From contig JBBTWV010000058.1 in NCBI GenBank assembly GCA_038062615.1, positions 1 through 5,465 of the forward strand: a stretch of DNA of 5,465 bases, given 5' to 3'. This stretch comes from JBBTWV01 sp038062615. GTDB taxonomy: Bacteria > Patescibacteriota > Gracilibacteria > UBA1369 > UM-FILTER-53-11. The notes under the pieces are model-generated. The model was not told where the DNA came from. It saw only the letters and a list, made by a program, of their open reading frames with translations, and ran no database searches. Position 1 is the stretch's first letter, and the number at the start of each line of letters is the position of its first letter. The position numbers and the translations under genes are program-made. Shown piece after piece: positions 1 through 5,465 of the stretch.

Positions 1-623
1 AAATCAAAATTTTTGCGTATGCCGCACAAGTTGGGCCCATTTTTGGCGAAAAAGTGGACGTGAATTTTATTGAAAAAAATACCGTTCGTGCGGCTGATCC
101 TAAAAAAGCAAAAGAAATGGAGGCCTATATTTTAAAAGCCAAAGAAGAGGGTGATTCGGTGGGTGGCATTGTGGAAATGATCATTAAAAATGTTCCCGTG
201 GGGCTTGGTGAGCCTGTTTTTGATAAACTCAATGCCGATTTGGCAAAAGCACTGGTTTCTATTCCCACGGTTAAAGGAATTGAGTTTGGAAGTGGCTTTG
301 GCGTGGCGCTTAAAAAAGGATCGCAGCAAAATGATCCGTTTACGGTTAATGGTGGAAAATTCACCGTAACGAAGAACGATGCTGGTGGAATTTCTGGTGG
401 AATTTCTACGGGCGAGGATATTGTGATTCGCATTGCCGTAAAGCCACCATCCAGTATTTCAAAAACTCAAAAAACAGTTACCAAAGATAAGAAAAAAGTG
501 GATCTCAATGTGCCCGGACGACACGACCCCTGCATTATTCCGCGTTTTATTCCGGTGGCCGAAAGCATGGCTGCCATCATTCTTGCCGATCACTGGCTTC
601 AACACAAACATATAACCTTGTAA
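1..623 (+). CDS. aroC: chorismate synthase, C-terminal part (5' end outside window)
   Basis: Chorismate synthase converts 5-enolpyruvylshikimate-3-phosphate to chorismate in the cytoplasm, using reduced FMN; it is the last step of the shikimate pathway. The frame is open from the left edge (first full codon at base 3), so the gene starts upstream. The GTG at 54 is internal, because the codons before it read as protein of the same family (IKIFAYAAQVGPIFGEK). About 206 of a typical ~360 residues are visible. Family blocks in order are GDSVGG (150-167), VPVGLGEPVFDKL, SIPTVKGIEFGSGF (from 258), the glycine-rich NDAGGISGGISTG, the basic/Ser-Thr stretch KPPSSISKTQKT, and the C-terminal signature RHDPCIIPRFIPVAESM (from 519). 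It ends at TAA 621-623, with no terminator hairpin before livK, so some read-through is possible. The missing N-terminal part cannot be judged. Identification is secure. Confidence 0.95.
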   Translation, partial: IKIFAYAAQVGPIFGEKVDVNFIEKNTVRAADPKKAKEMEAYILKAKEEGDSVGGIVEMIIKNVPVGLGEPVFDKLNADLAKALVSIPTVKGIEFGSGFGVALKKGSQQNDPFTVNGGKFTVTKNDAGGISGGISTGEDIVIRIAVKPPSSISKTQKTVTKDKKKVDLNVPGRHDPCIIPRFIPVAESMAAIILADHWLQHKHITL

Positions 624-634
624 AAGGGATTTTT

Positions 635-667
635 TTGACCAACGAGCAGCGTACATCCTAATATAAT
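635..667 (+). promoter_or_regulatory. possible sigma-70-type promoter for livK
   Basis: A perfect TATAAT lies at 662-667, about 30 bases before the livK ATG. TTGACC at 635-640 resembles a -35 box, but the spacing to TATAAT is 21 bases, longer than the usual 16-18. Pairing it with the overlapping TAATAT (659-664) gives 18 bases but a weaker -10 box. The gap between aroC and livK is AT-rich, so chance matches are likely. The call rests mainly on the perfect -10 box and its position. Confidence 0.4.
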
Positions 668-696
668 TTCCAAACATTATTTTTTAACTTTTTTCT

Positions 697-1875
697 ATGG
701 TACGAAAATCATCTCTTAAATTACTCCTTGGCGTGGGGCTCATCGCCATCCTTGCCGGCTGCGCCAGCGTTTACGAAGATGGCCAAAAAAGTGATACCGG
801 CACTTCCACCACTCCAACCGCTGGCGAGCCGATTGTGATTGGTGCTCTCTTACCACTTTCTGGATCAGAAGTGGCTCTGGGATTACCAATGCAACGAGTG
901 CTCCAAGTAGCCGCGAAAAAGATTAACGATGCCGGAGGCATTAACGGCAGGATGATCAAGTTAGAATTCGATGATGGCGCTTGTGCCAGCGATGCCGCCA
1001 ATAAAGCCATAAATAATTTGGTAAGCATTAAGAAGGTAAAGGTCGTGATTGGTGGCGCATGCAGCTCTGAAACGCTTGCAGCAGCTCCAGTGGTAGAGGC
1101 AAATAAGGTGGTGCTCCTCTCCCCCGCTGCCAGCAGCCCAAAAATCACCACAGCCGGGGATTTTATCTTCCGAAACTATCCATCTGACTCAGCTCAGGGA
1201 CAGATTCTTGCGGAATATGCCAACAAGAAAGGATTTAAGAAAGTTGGAATGATTGTTGAAGAGCAGCCGTACACCGAAGGTATTGCCGACGCCTTTAGCG
1301 CCGCTTTTGAAAAATTAGGCGGCAAAGTGGTCACTGAAAAATATGCTCAAAATGCTTCTGATTTTCGGACACAAATCACCAAACTCCAAGCAGCCAGTGT
1401 GGATATGTTCTTTGTGGACACCCAGGCTCCAGATAAGGCCGGAATCGTGGTAAAACAACTTGTGGAAGCCGGAGTAAAAGCTCCTTACCTTCTTAATGAT
1501 GTCGCTATCGGTGCCATGGACGAAGTGGTAAAAACAGGAAATGTGGAAGGATCCGTGGGCGCGGAAGTTCCTTACGACAAAACTTATCCAGATCTTGCCA
1601 AACTCCAAGAGTCCTATAAAGCTCTCTCGGATGGCAAAGAAATGCCTTACATGTCCTACATGGCTCCAACCTACGATTCACTCTTCATTATTAAAGAAGC
1701 CATTGAAAAAGTCGGCGAAGATCCAGTGAAAATTAAGGACTACCTCTACACGGTAAAAGGCCGCAAGGGTTTGGCCGGAACGCTTTCTTTTGATTCCAAT
1801 GGCGACCCAACTTCCGACTATCGTCACGAATTAAAAATGGTAAAAGACAAAGCCGTGGTGGAATACAAAGAGTAA
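697..1875 (+). CDS. livK: branched-chain amino acid ABC transporter substrate-binding lipoprotein
   Basis: This is the extracytoplasmic receptor of the importer, 392 aa. The N-terminus is a lipoprotein signal: basic MVRKSSLK, a hydrophobic stretch, then lipobox LAGC (residues 19-22), so Cys22 is predicted to be lipidated. Residues 23-45 form a polar Ser/Thr/Gly-rich tether. The Leu/Ile/Val-binding-protein fold (periplasmic-binding type I) begins at IVIGALLPLSG (46-56) and includes INDAGGINGR (76-85). DDGAC (92-96) and GGACSSET (119-126) match the E. coli LivJ/LivK regions holding the disulfide cysteines and ligand-contacting serine; Cys96 and Cys122 are the likely pair. SPAASSP (142-148) fits the second ligand-contacting loop. 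The C-terminal GTLSFDSNGDP is also typical. The ATG at 697 gives a complete signal peptide but has no Shine-Dalgarno; the upstream bases are T-rich. A terminator follows directly, so this is probably a separate or attenuated unit. The ligand is inferred from family; related receptors bind other amino acids or amides. Confidence 0.93.
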   Translation: MVRKSSLKLLLGVGLIAILAGCASVYEDGQKSDTGTSTTPTAGEPIVIGALLPLSGSEVALGLPMQRVLQVAAKKINDAGGINGRMIKLEFDDGACASDAANKAINNLVSIKKVKVVIGGACSSETLAAAPVVEANKVVLLSPAASSPKITTAGDFIFRNYPSDSAQGQILAEYANKKGFKKVGMIVEEQPYTEGIADAFSAAFEKLGGKVVTEKYAQNASDFRTQITKLQAASVDMFFVDTQAPDKAGIVVKQLVEAGVKAPYLLNDVAIGAMDEVVKTGNVEGSVGAEVPYDKTYPDLAKLQESYKALSDGKEMPYMSYMAPTYDSLFIIKEAIEKVGEDPVKIKDYLYTVKGRKGLAGTLSFDSNGDPTSDYRHELKMVKDKAVVEYKE

Positions 1876-1890
1876 TTTTATTGAAATGAC

Positions 1891-1923
1891 AAAAGGCCCG
1901 ACATGAATTGTCGGGCCTTTTTT
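1891..1923 (+). terminator. Rho-independent terminator after livK
   Basis: A 13-bp perfect stem pairs 1891-1903 (AAAAGGCCCGACA) with 1909-1921 around the 5-base loop TGAAT. Its GC-rich part is GGCCCGACA, and six Ts run from 1918 to 1923. It begins 15 bases after the livK stop. Because the A-rich and T-rich ends are complementary it could also act on the other strand, but no minus-strand gene is evident. It should reduce or stop transcription from livK into livH. Confidence 0.92.
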
Positions 1924-1951
1924 GATACTATGAAAATAATATTGATATAAA
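1922..1951 (+). promoter_or_regulatory. probable sigma-70-type promoter for livHMGF
   Basis: TTGATA at 1922-1927 (5 of 6 to TTGACA) and TATAAA at 1946-1951 (5 of 6 to TATAAT) are separated by 18 bases. The -35 box starts within the terminator T-run. The surrounding 1921-1960 segment has only 6 G/C in 40 bases. A start near 1958 would give a leader of about 130 bases before livH. Boxes and location both fit, but the low GC raises the chance of random matches. Confidence 0.55.
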
Positions 1952-1960
1952 TTAGTTCTT

Positions 1961-2087
1961 CATTGCTGGGCCGCACACGGTTGTCGCTAAGGCGACACGC
2001 CGGATTCATAAGCAAGAGGCGCGGCCGCGAGGCTGCAGCGAGGTTGGGTCTTGTGGGTCCCAACCGAGCAAAGCCGAGCGTAAACAT
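1961..2087 (+). repeat. GC-rich palindrome-rich leader of livH (candidate dispersed repeat or RNA regulatory element)
   Basis: The segment is about 65% G+C (78 of the 120 bases 1961-2080), next to a 15% G+C promoter segment. It contains several small structures: a hairpin TGTCGC-taag-GCGACA (1982-1997), the 10-base palindrome CGCGGCCGCG (2020-2029), the 8-base palindrome GCTGCAGC (2032-2039), and a 7-bp stem GGTTGGG/CCCAACC (2042-2048 with 2059-2065). It also has direct repeats GCGAGG (2027, 2038) and CCGAGC (2064, 2074). Frames on both strands stay open here, as expected for GC-rich sequence with few stops; none looks like a gene. It does not match a riboswitch or T-box that I can recognise. 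It could be an interspersed palindromic repeat that landed between promoter and gene, or a structured leader controlling livH. Confidence 0.5.
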
Positions 2088-2993
2088 ATGTCACTGGCGA
2101 TTTTTGCAAAATTCGTACTTAACGGACTCATTGCCGGATCACTCTATGCCGTGATGGCACTAGGCCTTTCACTTTTGTATGGCGTTTTGCGATTCGTCAA
2201 TTTGGCTCATGGTGAGTTTGCTCTCATTGGCGCCTATGGTTTTTATACTTTCTACGTCACTCTTGGTTGGCCGCTGATCCCAAGTTATATAGCCGGAATG
2301 CTGGCACTTCTCATCATTATTTTTGTGGTTGAGAAGCTTATTTTTAAACCCGTAAGACAGGCTCCTCCACTTATTTCGCTTATTACTTCCATAGCACTTG
2401 GGATGTTTTTGTGGAACCTCCTCCTCCTCATCTTTGAAGGTACGCCGCGCACCATGGGCAACGCGGTAAACAGCTTCCCGATTTTTTCTGAAATTCTGCG
2501 CATTACGGACGTCCAAATTATTATTTTGGTGGCTTCCCTGCTCCTTATGATAGGTCTCTGGTTATTTCTCAATAAAACCAAGTATGGAAGAGCCATCCGC
2601 GCCGTCTCAGACAACAAAGAAACCGCTGCCATTATGGGCATCCCGGTAAATCGCATTGTGTCTCTCACCTTTGCCATCTCGGCTTTTTTGGCTGGCACCG
2701 CTGGAATTCTGGCGGCATTTGACCAGAATCTTCACCCCGGTTTAGGATCTTTCTTTACGATTAAATCATTTGCAGCGGTTATTTTAGGCGGCATTGGCTC
2801 CATTCCAGGTGCCGTGGCAGGAGGATATTTTATTGGACTCGCCGAAAATATCCTCATCGCCATTCCATTTGGAGATTGGTACATCCCCAGTAGTTATAAA
2901 GACGCTATCGCTTTTGCGGCACTCTTACTTTTGCTTTATTTTAAGCCAACTGGATTTTTTGGCGCACGGCAAGAAGAGGCGGTAAGAAAGTAA
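2088..2993 (+). CDS. livH: branched-chain amino acid ABC transporter permease LivH
   Basis: LivH is one of the two inner-membrane permeases forming the import channel; it pairs with LivM and is driven by LivG/LivF. The 301-aa product is the usual length. It is very hydrophobic, with about eight likely membrane segments (near residues 9-31, 42-58, 64-83, 96-116, 142-161, 188-210, 225-258 and 272-287). Family motifs are NGLIAGSLYAVMALGLSLLY (12-31), VNLAHGEF (37-44), the cytoplasmic coupling loop around AIRAVSDNKETAAIMGIP (169-186), which contacts the ATPases, and ILGGIGSIPGAVAGG (232-246). The ATG at 2088 starts the protein exactly where relatives start. No Shine-Dalgarno is visible (upstream GAGCGTAAACAT), and the preceding leader is structured. 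livM begins 4 bases after the TAA, so the two are co-transcribed. Membrane-segment limits were estimated by eye. Confidence 0.95.
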   Translation: MSLAIFAKFVLNGLIAGSLYAVMALGLSLLYGVLRFVNLAHGEFALIGAYGFYTFYVTLGWPLIPSYIAGMLALLIIIFVVEKLIFKPVRQAPPLISLITSIALGMFLWNLLLLIFEGTPRTMGNAVNSFPIFSEILRITDVQIIILVASLLLMIGLWLFLNKTKYGRAIRAVSDNKETAAIMGIPVNRIVSLTFAISAFLAGTAGILAAFDQNLHPGLGSFFTIKSFAAVILGGIGSIPGAVAGGYFIGLAENILIAIPFGDWYIPSSYKDAIAFAALLLLLYFKPTGFFGARQEEAVRK

Positions 2994-2997
2994 ATCT

Positions 2998-3873
2998 ATG
3001 TCCTATTTCATCAGCATTCTCAATCTCATTCTTATTTATATTATTCTCACCGAGAGTTATAATCTCGTACTGGGTTATACCGGCATGGTTCATATTGGGC
3101 ACGTGGCATTCATGGCGATTGGAGCTTATGCCTCAGCGCTTATCACCGCTGCTGGTTATCCTTTTTGGATGGGGCTTGTGGGTGGCATAAGCATTTCTGC
3201 CCTTTGCGGGCTGATTCTGGCCATCCCTACGGTGCGTTTTAAAGAAGATTATTTTGTGGCGGCTACGCTGGGCATGGGAGAGATTATTCGCCTCATTATC
3301 ATTAACGAACGTGATTATACGGGCGGGTCTACTGGTATTACCAAGATTGCACGGCCAGAACTTTTTGGCATTTCTTTTGCCAGCGATTTTGCCCTGCTTG
3401 CTTTTAACGCGGTCATTACGCTCATCGTCTTACTTTTTGTATACCGTCTTGTTTCTTCGCCCTTTGGGAAGGTACTGGAAAGCATTCGCGAAGACGAAAT
3501 TGCCGCGGAGTCACTGGGCAAAAATACTTGGGCGGTAAAAGTGCAAATTCTAATTATAGCCGCGGCTTTAGCGGGACTTTCTGGTGTGCTCTATGCGCAC
3601 ACCTTGCAGTTCATTGATCCCGAGACGTTTAACATTCATCGTCTCATTTTCATCTTTTTGATTGTGATTTTTGGCGGCAGCGGAAACTTTTGGGGACCAG
3701 TTGTTGGTACCATCATCCTCTTTACCATCTTTGAGGCGATGCGATTTTTGCCACTCAAACCGGCTGTCCTTGGCCCGCTTAGATGGATGATTTATTCCGC
3801 TATTTTAATCGCCATTATTATCCTTAAGCCCAAGGGAATTATGGGTGAAAAACTCACTCGTAAAAAATTATGA
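2998..3873 (+). CDS. livM: branched-chain amino acid ABC transporter permease LivM
   Basis: LivM is the second permease of the channel, 291 aa. It lacks the long N-terminal extension of E. coli LivM, as do many homologues. Motifs in order are YNLVLGYTGMVHIGHVAF (21-38), with the conserved GHxAF; IGAYASALI; FKEDYFVAATLGMGEIIR (81-98); TGGSTGI (108-114); the ATPase-coupling loop around SIREDEIAAESLGKN (162-176); FGGSGNFWGPVVG (225-237); and the C-terminal LKPKGIMG (276-283). Hydrophobic segments cover most of the rest. The ATG at 2998 is 4 bases after livH; the bases before it (GTAAATCT) hold no Shine-Dalgarno. The gene's TGA overlaps the livG start in an ATGA junction (3870-3873), suggesting coupled translation. 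This also indicates that TGA is read as stop. Confidence 0.95.
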   Translation: MSYFISILNLILIYIILTESYNLVLGYTGMVHIGHVAFMAIGAYASALITAAGYPFWMGLVGGISISALCGLILAIPTVRFKEDYFVAATLGMGEIIRLIIINERDYTGGSTGITKIARPELFGISFASDFALLAFNAVITLIVLLFVYRLVSSPFGKVLESIREDEIAAESLGKNTWAVKVQILIIAAALAGLSGVLYAHTLQFIDPETFNIHRLIFIFLIVIFGGSGNFWGPVVGTIILFTIFEAMRFLPLKPAVLGPLRWMIYSAILIAIIILKPKGIMGEKLTRKKL

Positions 3874-4619
3874 GCATTCTCAAGGTACAAAATATCAGCA
3901 AACATTTTGGCGGTATTACCGCGGTAAACCACTGCACTTTTGAGGTTGTTGAAAATTCTATTACGGCACTTATTGGGCCCAATGGTGCCGGCAAAACCAC
4001 CATGTTTGACCTCATTACCGGACTTCTTAAGCATGACAGCGGTGAGATTTTTTTCCGCGGCCAGGCCATTGGAAACTTAGCCACACATAAAAGGGCGCAT
4101 ATGGGCATAAGCCGAAGTTTTCAAGCTATACGAGTGTTTCCAGAGCTCACAGCACTTCAAAATATTATGCTGTCACTGCGGCCAAACGACGATGGTTTTT
4201 GGGACGCGTTTAGACCTCTCAAAAACAAACAGAAAATCCTCAAAGCAAAAGCTATGGAGTTGCTGAGCAAGATCCAACTCCACGAAAAAGCTCATACCAA
4301 AGCCGGATCGCTCTCTTATGGCCAGCAAAAACTTTTGGAAATTATTCGCGCTATAGCCACAGGTGCTGAGCTTATTTTATTAGATGAGCCGGCTGCCGGC
4401 GTAAATCGTACTATGCTTACTTCCATCGTCACGCTTATTAAAGAACTCCAGACTCAAGGCAAAACGATTTTGATTGTGGAACACGACATGGGTTTTGTGA
4501 TGGAACTCTGCGAAGAAGTCATCGTGATGGACTACGGCAAAGAAATCGCGCATGGAACACCTTCCGAGATTCAAAATAATCCAAAAGTGCTTGAGGCCTA
4601 CCTTGGCGTCAAAAAATAA
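3870..4619 (+). CDS. livG: branched-chain amino acid ABC transporter ATPase LivG
   Basis: LivG is one of two cytoplasmic ATP-hydrolysing subunits that power import, 249 aa. ABC-ATPase motifs are all present: Walker A GPNGAGKTT (36-44), Q-loop SFQ with Gln85, signature LSYGQQ (148-153), Walker B LILLDEP (168-174) with catalytic Glu173, and switch His205 in VEHDMG. LSYGQQ in place of LSGGQ, plus DEPAAGVN after Walker B, mark LivG rather than LivF. The C-terminal EIQNNPKVLEAYLG is also typical. The start overlaps the livM stop by 4 bases (ATGA), and no separate ribosome-binding site is seen, so translation is probably coupled to livM. The protein looks fully functional. Confidence 0.95.
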   Translation: MSILKVQNISKHFGGITAVNHCTFEVVENSITALIGPNGAGKTTMFDLITGLLKHDSGEIFFRGQAIGNLATHKRAHMGISRSFQAIRVFPELTALQNIMLSLRPNDDGFWDAFRPLKNKQKILKAKAMELLSKIQLHEKAHTKAGSLSYGQQKLLEIIRAIATGAELILLDEPAAGVNRTMLTSIVTLIKELQTQGKTILIVEHDMGFVMELCEEVIVMDYGKEIAHGTPSEIQNNPKVLEAYLGVKK

Positions 4620-4653
4620 TTTCCGCACCCATCTCTGTTTCCTCATCCCTCCT

Positions 4654-5394
4654 ATGCTCTCCATTAAACATCTCAGCGCTTCCTACGGCGGTCCACTCAT
4701 CATTGAAAACGTGAACCTAACGGTAAACGAAGGCGAAATCGTGACCATTATTGGACCCAACGGCGCCGGCAAGTCCACCGTCATCAAGTCGCTTTTTGGC
4801 CTCACCAAAATAGAAGAAGGTGAGATTCATTTCTTCAATCAAAATCTTATTCAAAAACGCACTTCTAGCATTGCCGCTCTTGGAATTTGTTATGTCCCTC
4901 AAGGTCGTTCTATTTTTTCTACGCTCACGGTAGAGGAAAATCTCCAAATGGGTGCATATATTCAAAATGACAAGAAAGAAGAAGACCTGGCGCTATCGTA
5001 CGTTTATGATAAATTCCCGCGCCTGTACGAACGCCGCCATCAAAAAGCTAAATTACTTTCGGGTGGTGAACAGCAAATGGTGGCACTTGGGCGAGCGCTC
5101 ATGCTAAAACCCGATCTCCTGCTCCTCGACGAACCTTCCATTGGGCTGGCGCCAAAAATCGTGAGTGAGGTTTTTGAGAAAATCTTGGAGATTCGCAAAG
5201 ACGGCACGGCGATCTTGATGGTGGAACAAAATGCCAACATGGCGCTGCAAATTTCTGACAGAGGTTATGTGTTAGAACTGGGAAAAAACAAGTTTGAGGG
5301 AACGGGAAAAGAGCTTTTAGAAGATGAGCGCATAGCCCACGCCTACCTGGGAAATGTTTCGCCCTCCGGGCGAGTTAATTGCTTAGCCTCGTGA
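4654..5394 (+). CDS. livF: branched-chain amino acid ABC transporter ATPase LivF
   Basis: LivF is the partner ATPase of LivG, 246 aa from the ATG at 4654. An in-frame ATG at 4552 exists but lies inside livG; starting at MLSIKHLSASYGG matches family N-termini. Motifs are Walker A GPNGAGKST (34-42), Q-loop Gln83 in VPQGRSIF, signature LSGGEQQ (135-141), Walker B LLLLDEP (155-161) with Glu160, and SIGLAPKIV. The switch position reads VEQN, with Gln192 instead of His; this is normal for LivF and not a defect. The usual C-terminal AYLG is at 230-233. Thirteen further residues (234-246) are encoded across a small hairpin region and look like a non-conserved tail. A 34-base pyrimidine-rich gap separates it from livG, with no Shine-Dalgarno. 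Confidence 0.95.
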   Translation: MLSIKHLSASYGGPLIIENVNLTVNEGEIVTIIGPNGAGKSTVIKSLFGLTKIEEGEIHFFNQNLIQKRTSSIAALGICYVPQGRSIFSTLTVEENLQMGAYIQNDKKEEDLALSYVYDKFPRLYERRHQKAKLLSGGEQQMVALGRALMLKPDLLLLDEPSIGLAPKIVSEVFEKILEIRKDGTAILMVEQNANMALQISDRGYVLELGKNKFEGTGKELLEDERIAHAYLGNVSPSGRVNCLAS

Positions 5395-5428
5395 CGAGAC
5401 TCGGCCTAAAGAGGGTACTATTAAGCAA
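5359..5428 (+). repeat. cluster of small inverted repeats at the livF 3' end
   Basis: Three nested or adjacent structures are visible. TCGCCC-tcc-GGGCGA (5359-5373) is a 6-bp hairpin inside the last livF codons. CTCG-tga-CGAG (5388-5398) is a 4-bp hairpin whose loop is the livF stop codon. TTGCTTA (5379-5385) is the inverse of TAAGCAA (5422-5428), bounding a 50-base segment. No T-run follows, so a classical intrinsic terminator is not supported. It may be a short palindromic repeat, or only weak 3' structure. Confidence 0.45.
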
Positions 5429-5465
5429 ATGAAACATGAGGGAGGAGTTTTTGAAGTAAGGAAGC
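5429..5465 (+). CDS. possible start of a further gene, cut by window end
   Basis: From ATG 5429 the frame stays open for 12 codons to the window edge, reading MKHEGGVFEVRK. The upstream in-frame stop is TAG at 5384-5386, and this is the only ATG in that frame. It follows livF on the same strand after 34 bases. No Shine-Dalgarno precedes it, as for the other genes here. Twelve codons are too few to name a product or to be sure that it is a gene. Confidence 0.3.
   Translation, partial: MKHEGGVFEVRK

Noticed and set aside
54..56. GTG at 54 as the aroC start
   Set aside because: The frame is open to the left edge, and the preceding residues fit chorismate synthase, so the GTG encodes an internal valine.
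624..640. Terminator after aroC (AAAAGGGATTTTTTT)
   Set aside because: Only an A-run and a T-run around a 4-base loop; there is no GC stem.
1963..2154. Overlapping open frames on both strands across the livK-livH gap (+ 1963-2154 and - 1878-2087)
   Set aside because: They run through the terminator, the palindromic leader or the livH start. The arginine/alanine/proline-rich products reflect GC-rich repeat sequence, and I recognise no domain.
3792..4108. Minus-strand open frames across the livM-livG junction and elsewhere in the liv genes
   Set aside because: They are antisense shadows of clearly conserved genes and have no recognisable products.
4552..4653. Upstream in-frame ATG extending livF by 34 residues
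   Set aside because: It lies inside livG, and the extension resembles no ABC ATPase N-terminus; MLSIKHLSASYGG at 4654 matches the family start.
5228..5233. Missing switch histidine in LivF (Gln192) as a sign of an inactive ATPase
   Set aside because: VEQN is the normal LivF sequence, including in E. coli; the other catalytic motifs are intact.
5359..5398. Rho-independent terminator after livF
   Set aside because: The stems are only 4-6 bp, partly inside the coding region, and no T-run follows.
5440..5447. GGGAGGAG-type sequence as a ribosome-binding site
   Set aside because: The only nearby starts are TTG at 5451, which meets a TAA two codons later, and the ATG at 5436, which is upstream of it. 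No usable start follows within the window.

Overview
This window carries the 3' part of a chorismate synthase gene (aroC), followed on the same strand by a complete branched-chain amino acid type ABC importer: substrate-binding lipoprotein (livK), two permeases (livH, livM) and two ATPases (livG, livF). Everything is on the + strand, and the five transporter genes are intact. The last ~70 bases hold short inverted repeats and possibly the first codons of another gene.

Layout. Bases 1-623 are the C-terminal ~206 codons of aroC. Bases 624-696 are a short AT-rich gap with a possible promoter. livK (697-1875) is followed by a strong intrinsic terminator (1891-1923). A good promoter match (1922-1951) starts inside the terminator T-run. 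It is followed by a GC-rich leader of about 125 bases (1961-2087) full of small palindromes, then by the compact cluster livH-livM-livG-livF (2088-5394), with a 4-base gap, a 4-base overlap and a 34-base gap between genes. The apparent plan is that LivK is made from its own short transcript, in excess over the membrane complex, and the complex comes from a second transcript.

How the genes work together. LivK captures substrate outside the membrane and delivers it to the LivH-LivM channel. LivG and LivF hydrolyse ATP to drive import. Branched-chain or similar hydrophobic amino acids are the likely substrate by family; the sequence does not prove the ligand. AroC makes chorismate for aromatic amino acids and has no direct mechanistic link to the importer.

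Organism. It is a bacterium using the standard code: TGA ends livM and livF. The binding protein is a lipoprotein, which is most usual in single-membrane cells. None of the five transporter starts has a convincing Shine-Dalgarno sequence. These traits would fit a Patescibacteria/CPR-type lineage or another group with weak Shine-Dalgarno use, but this is a weak inference. I see no new biological system. The unexplained parts are the palindrome-rich leader and the similar small element at the end of livF.
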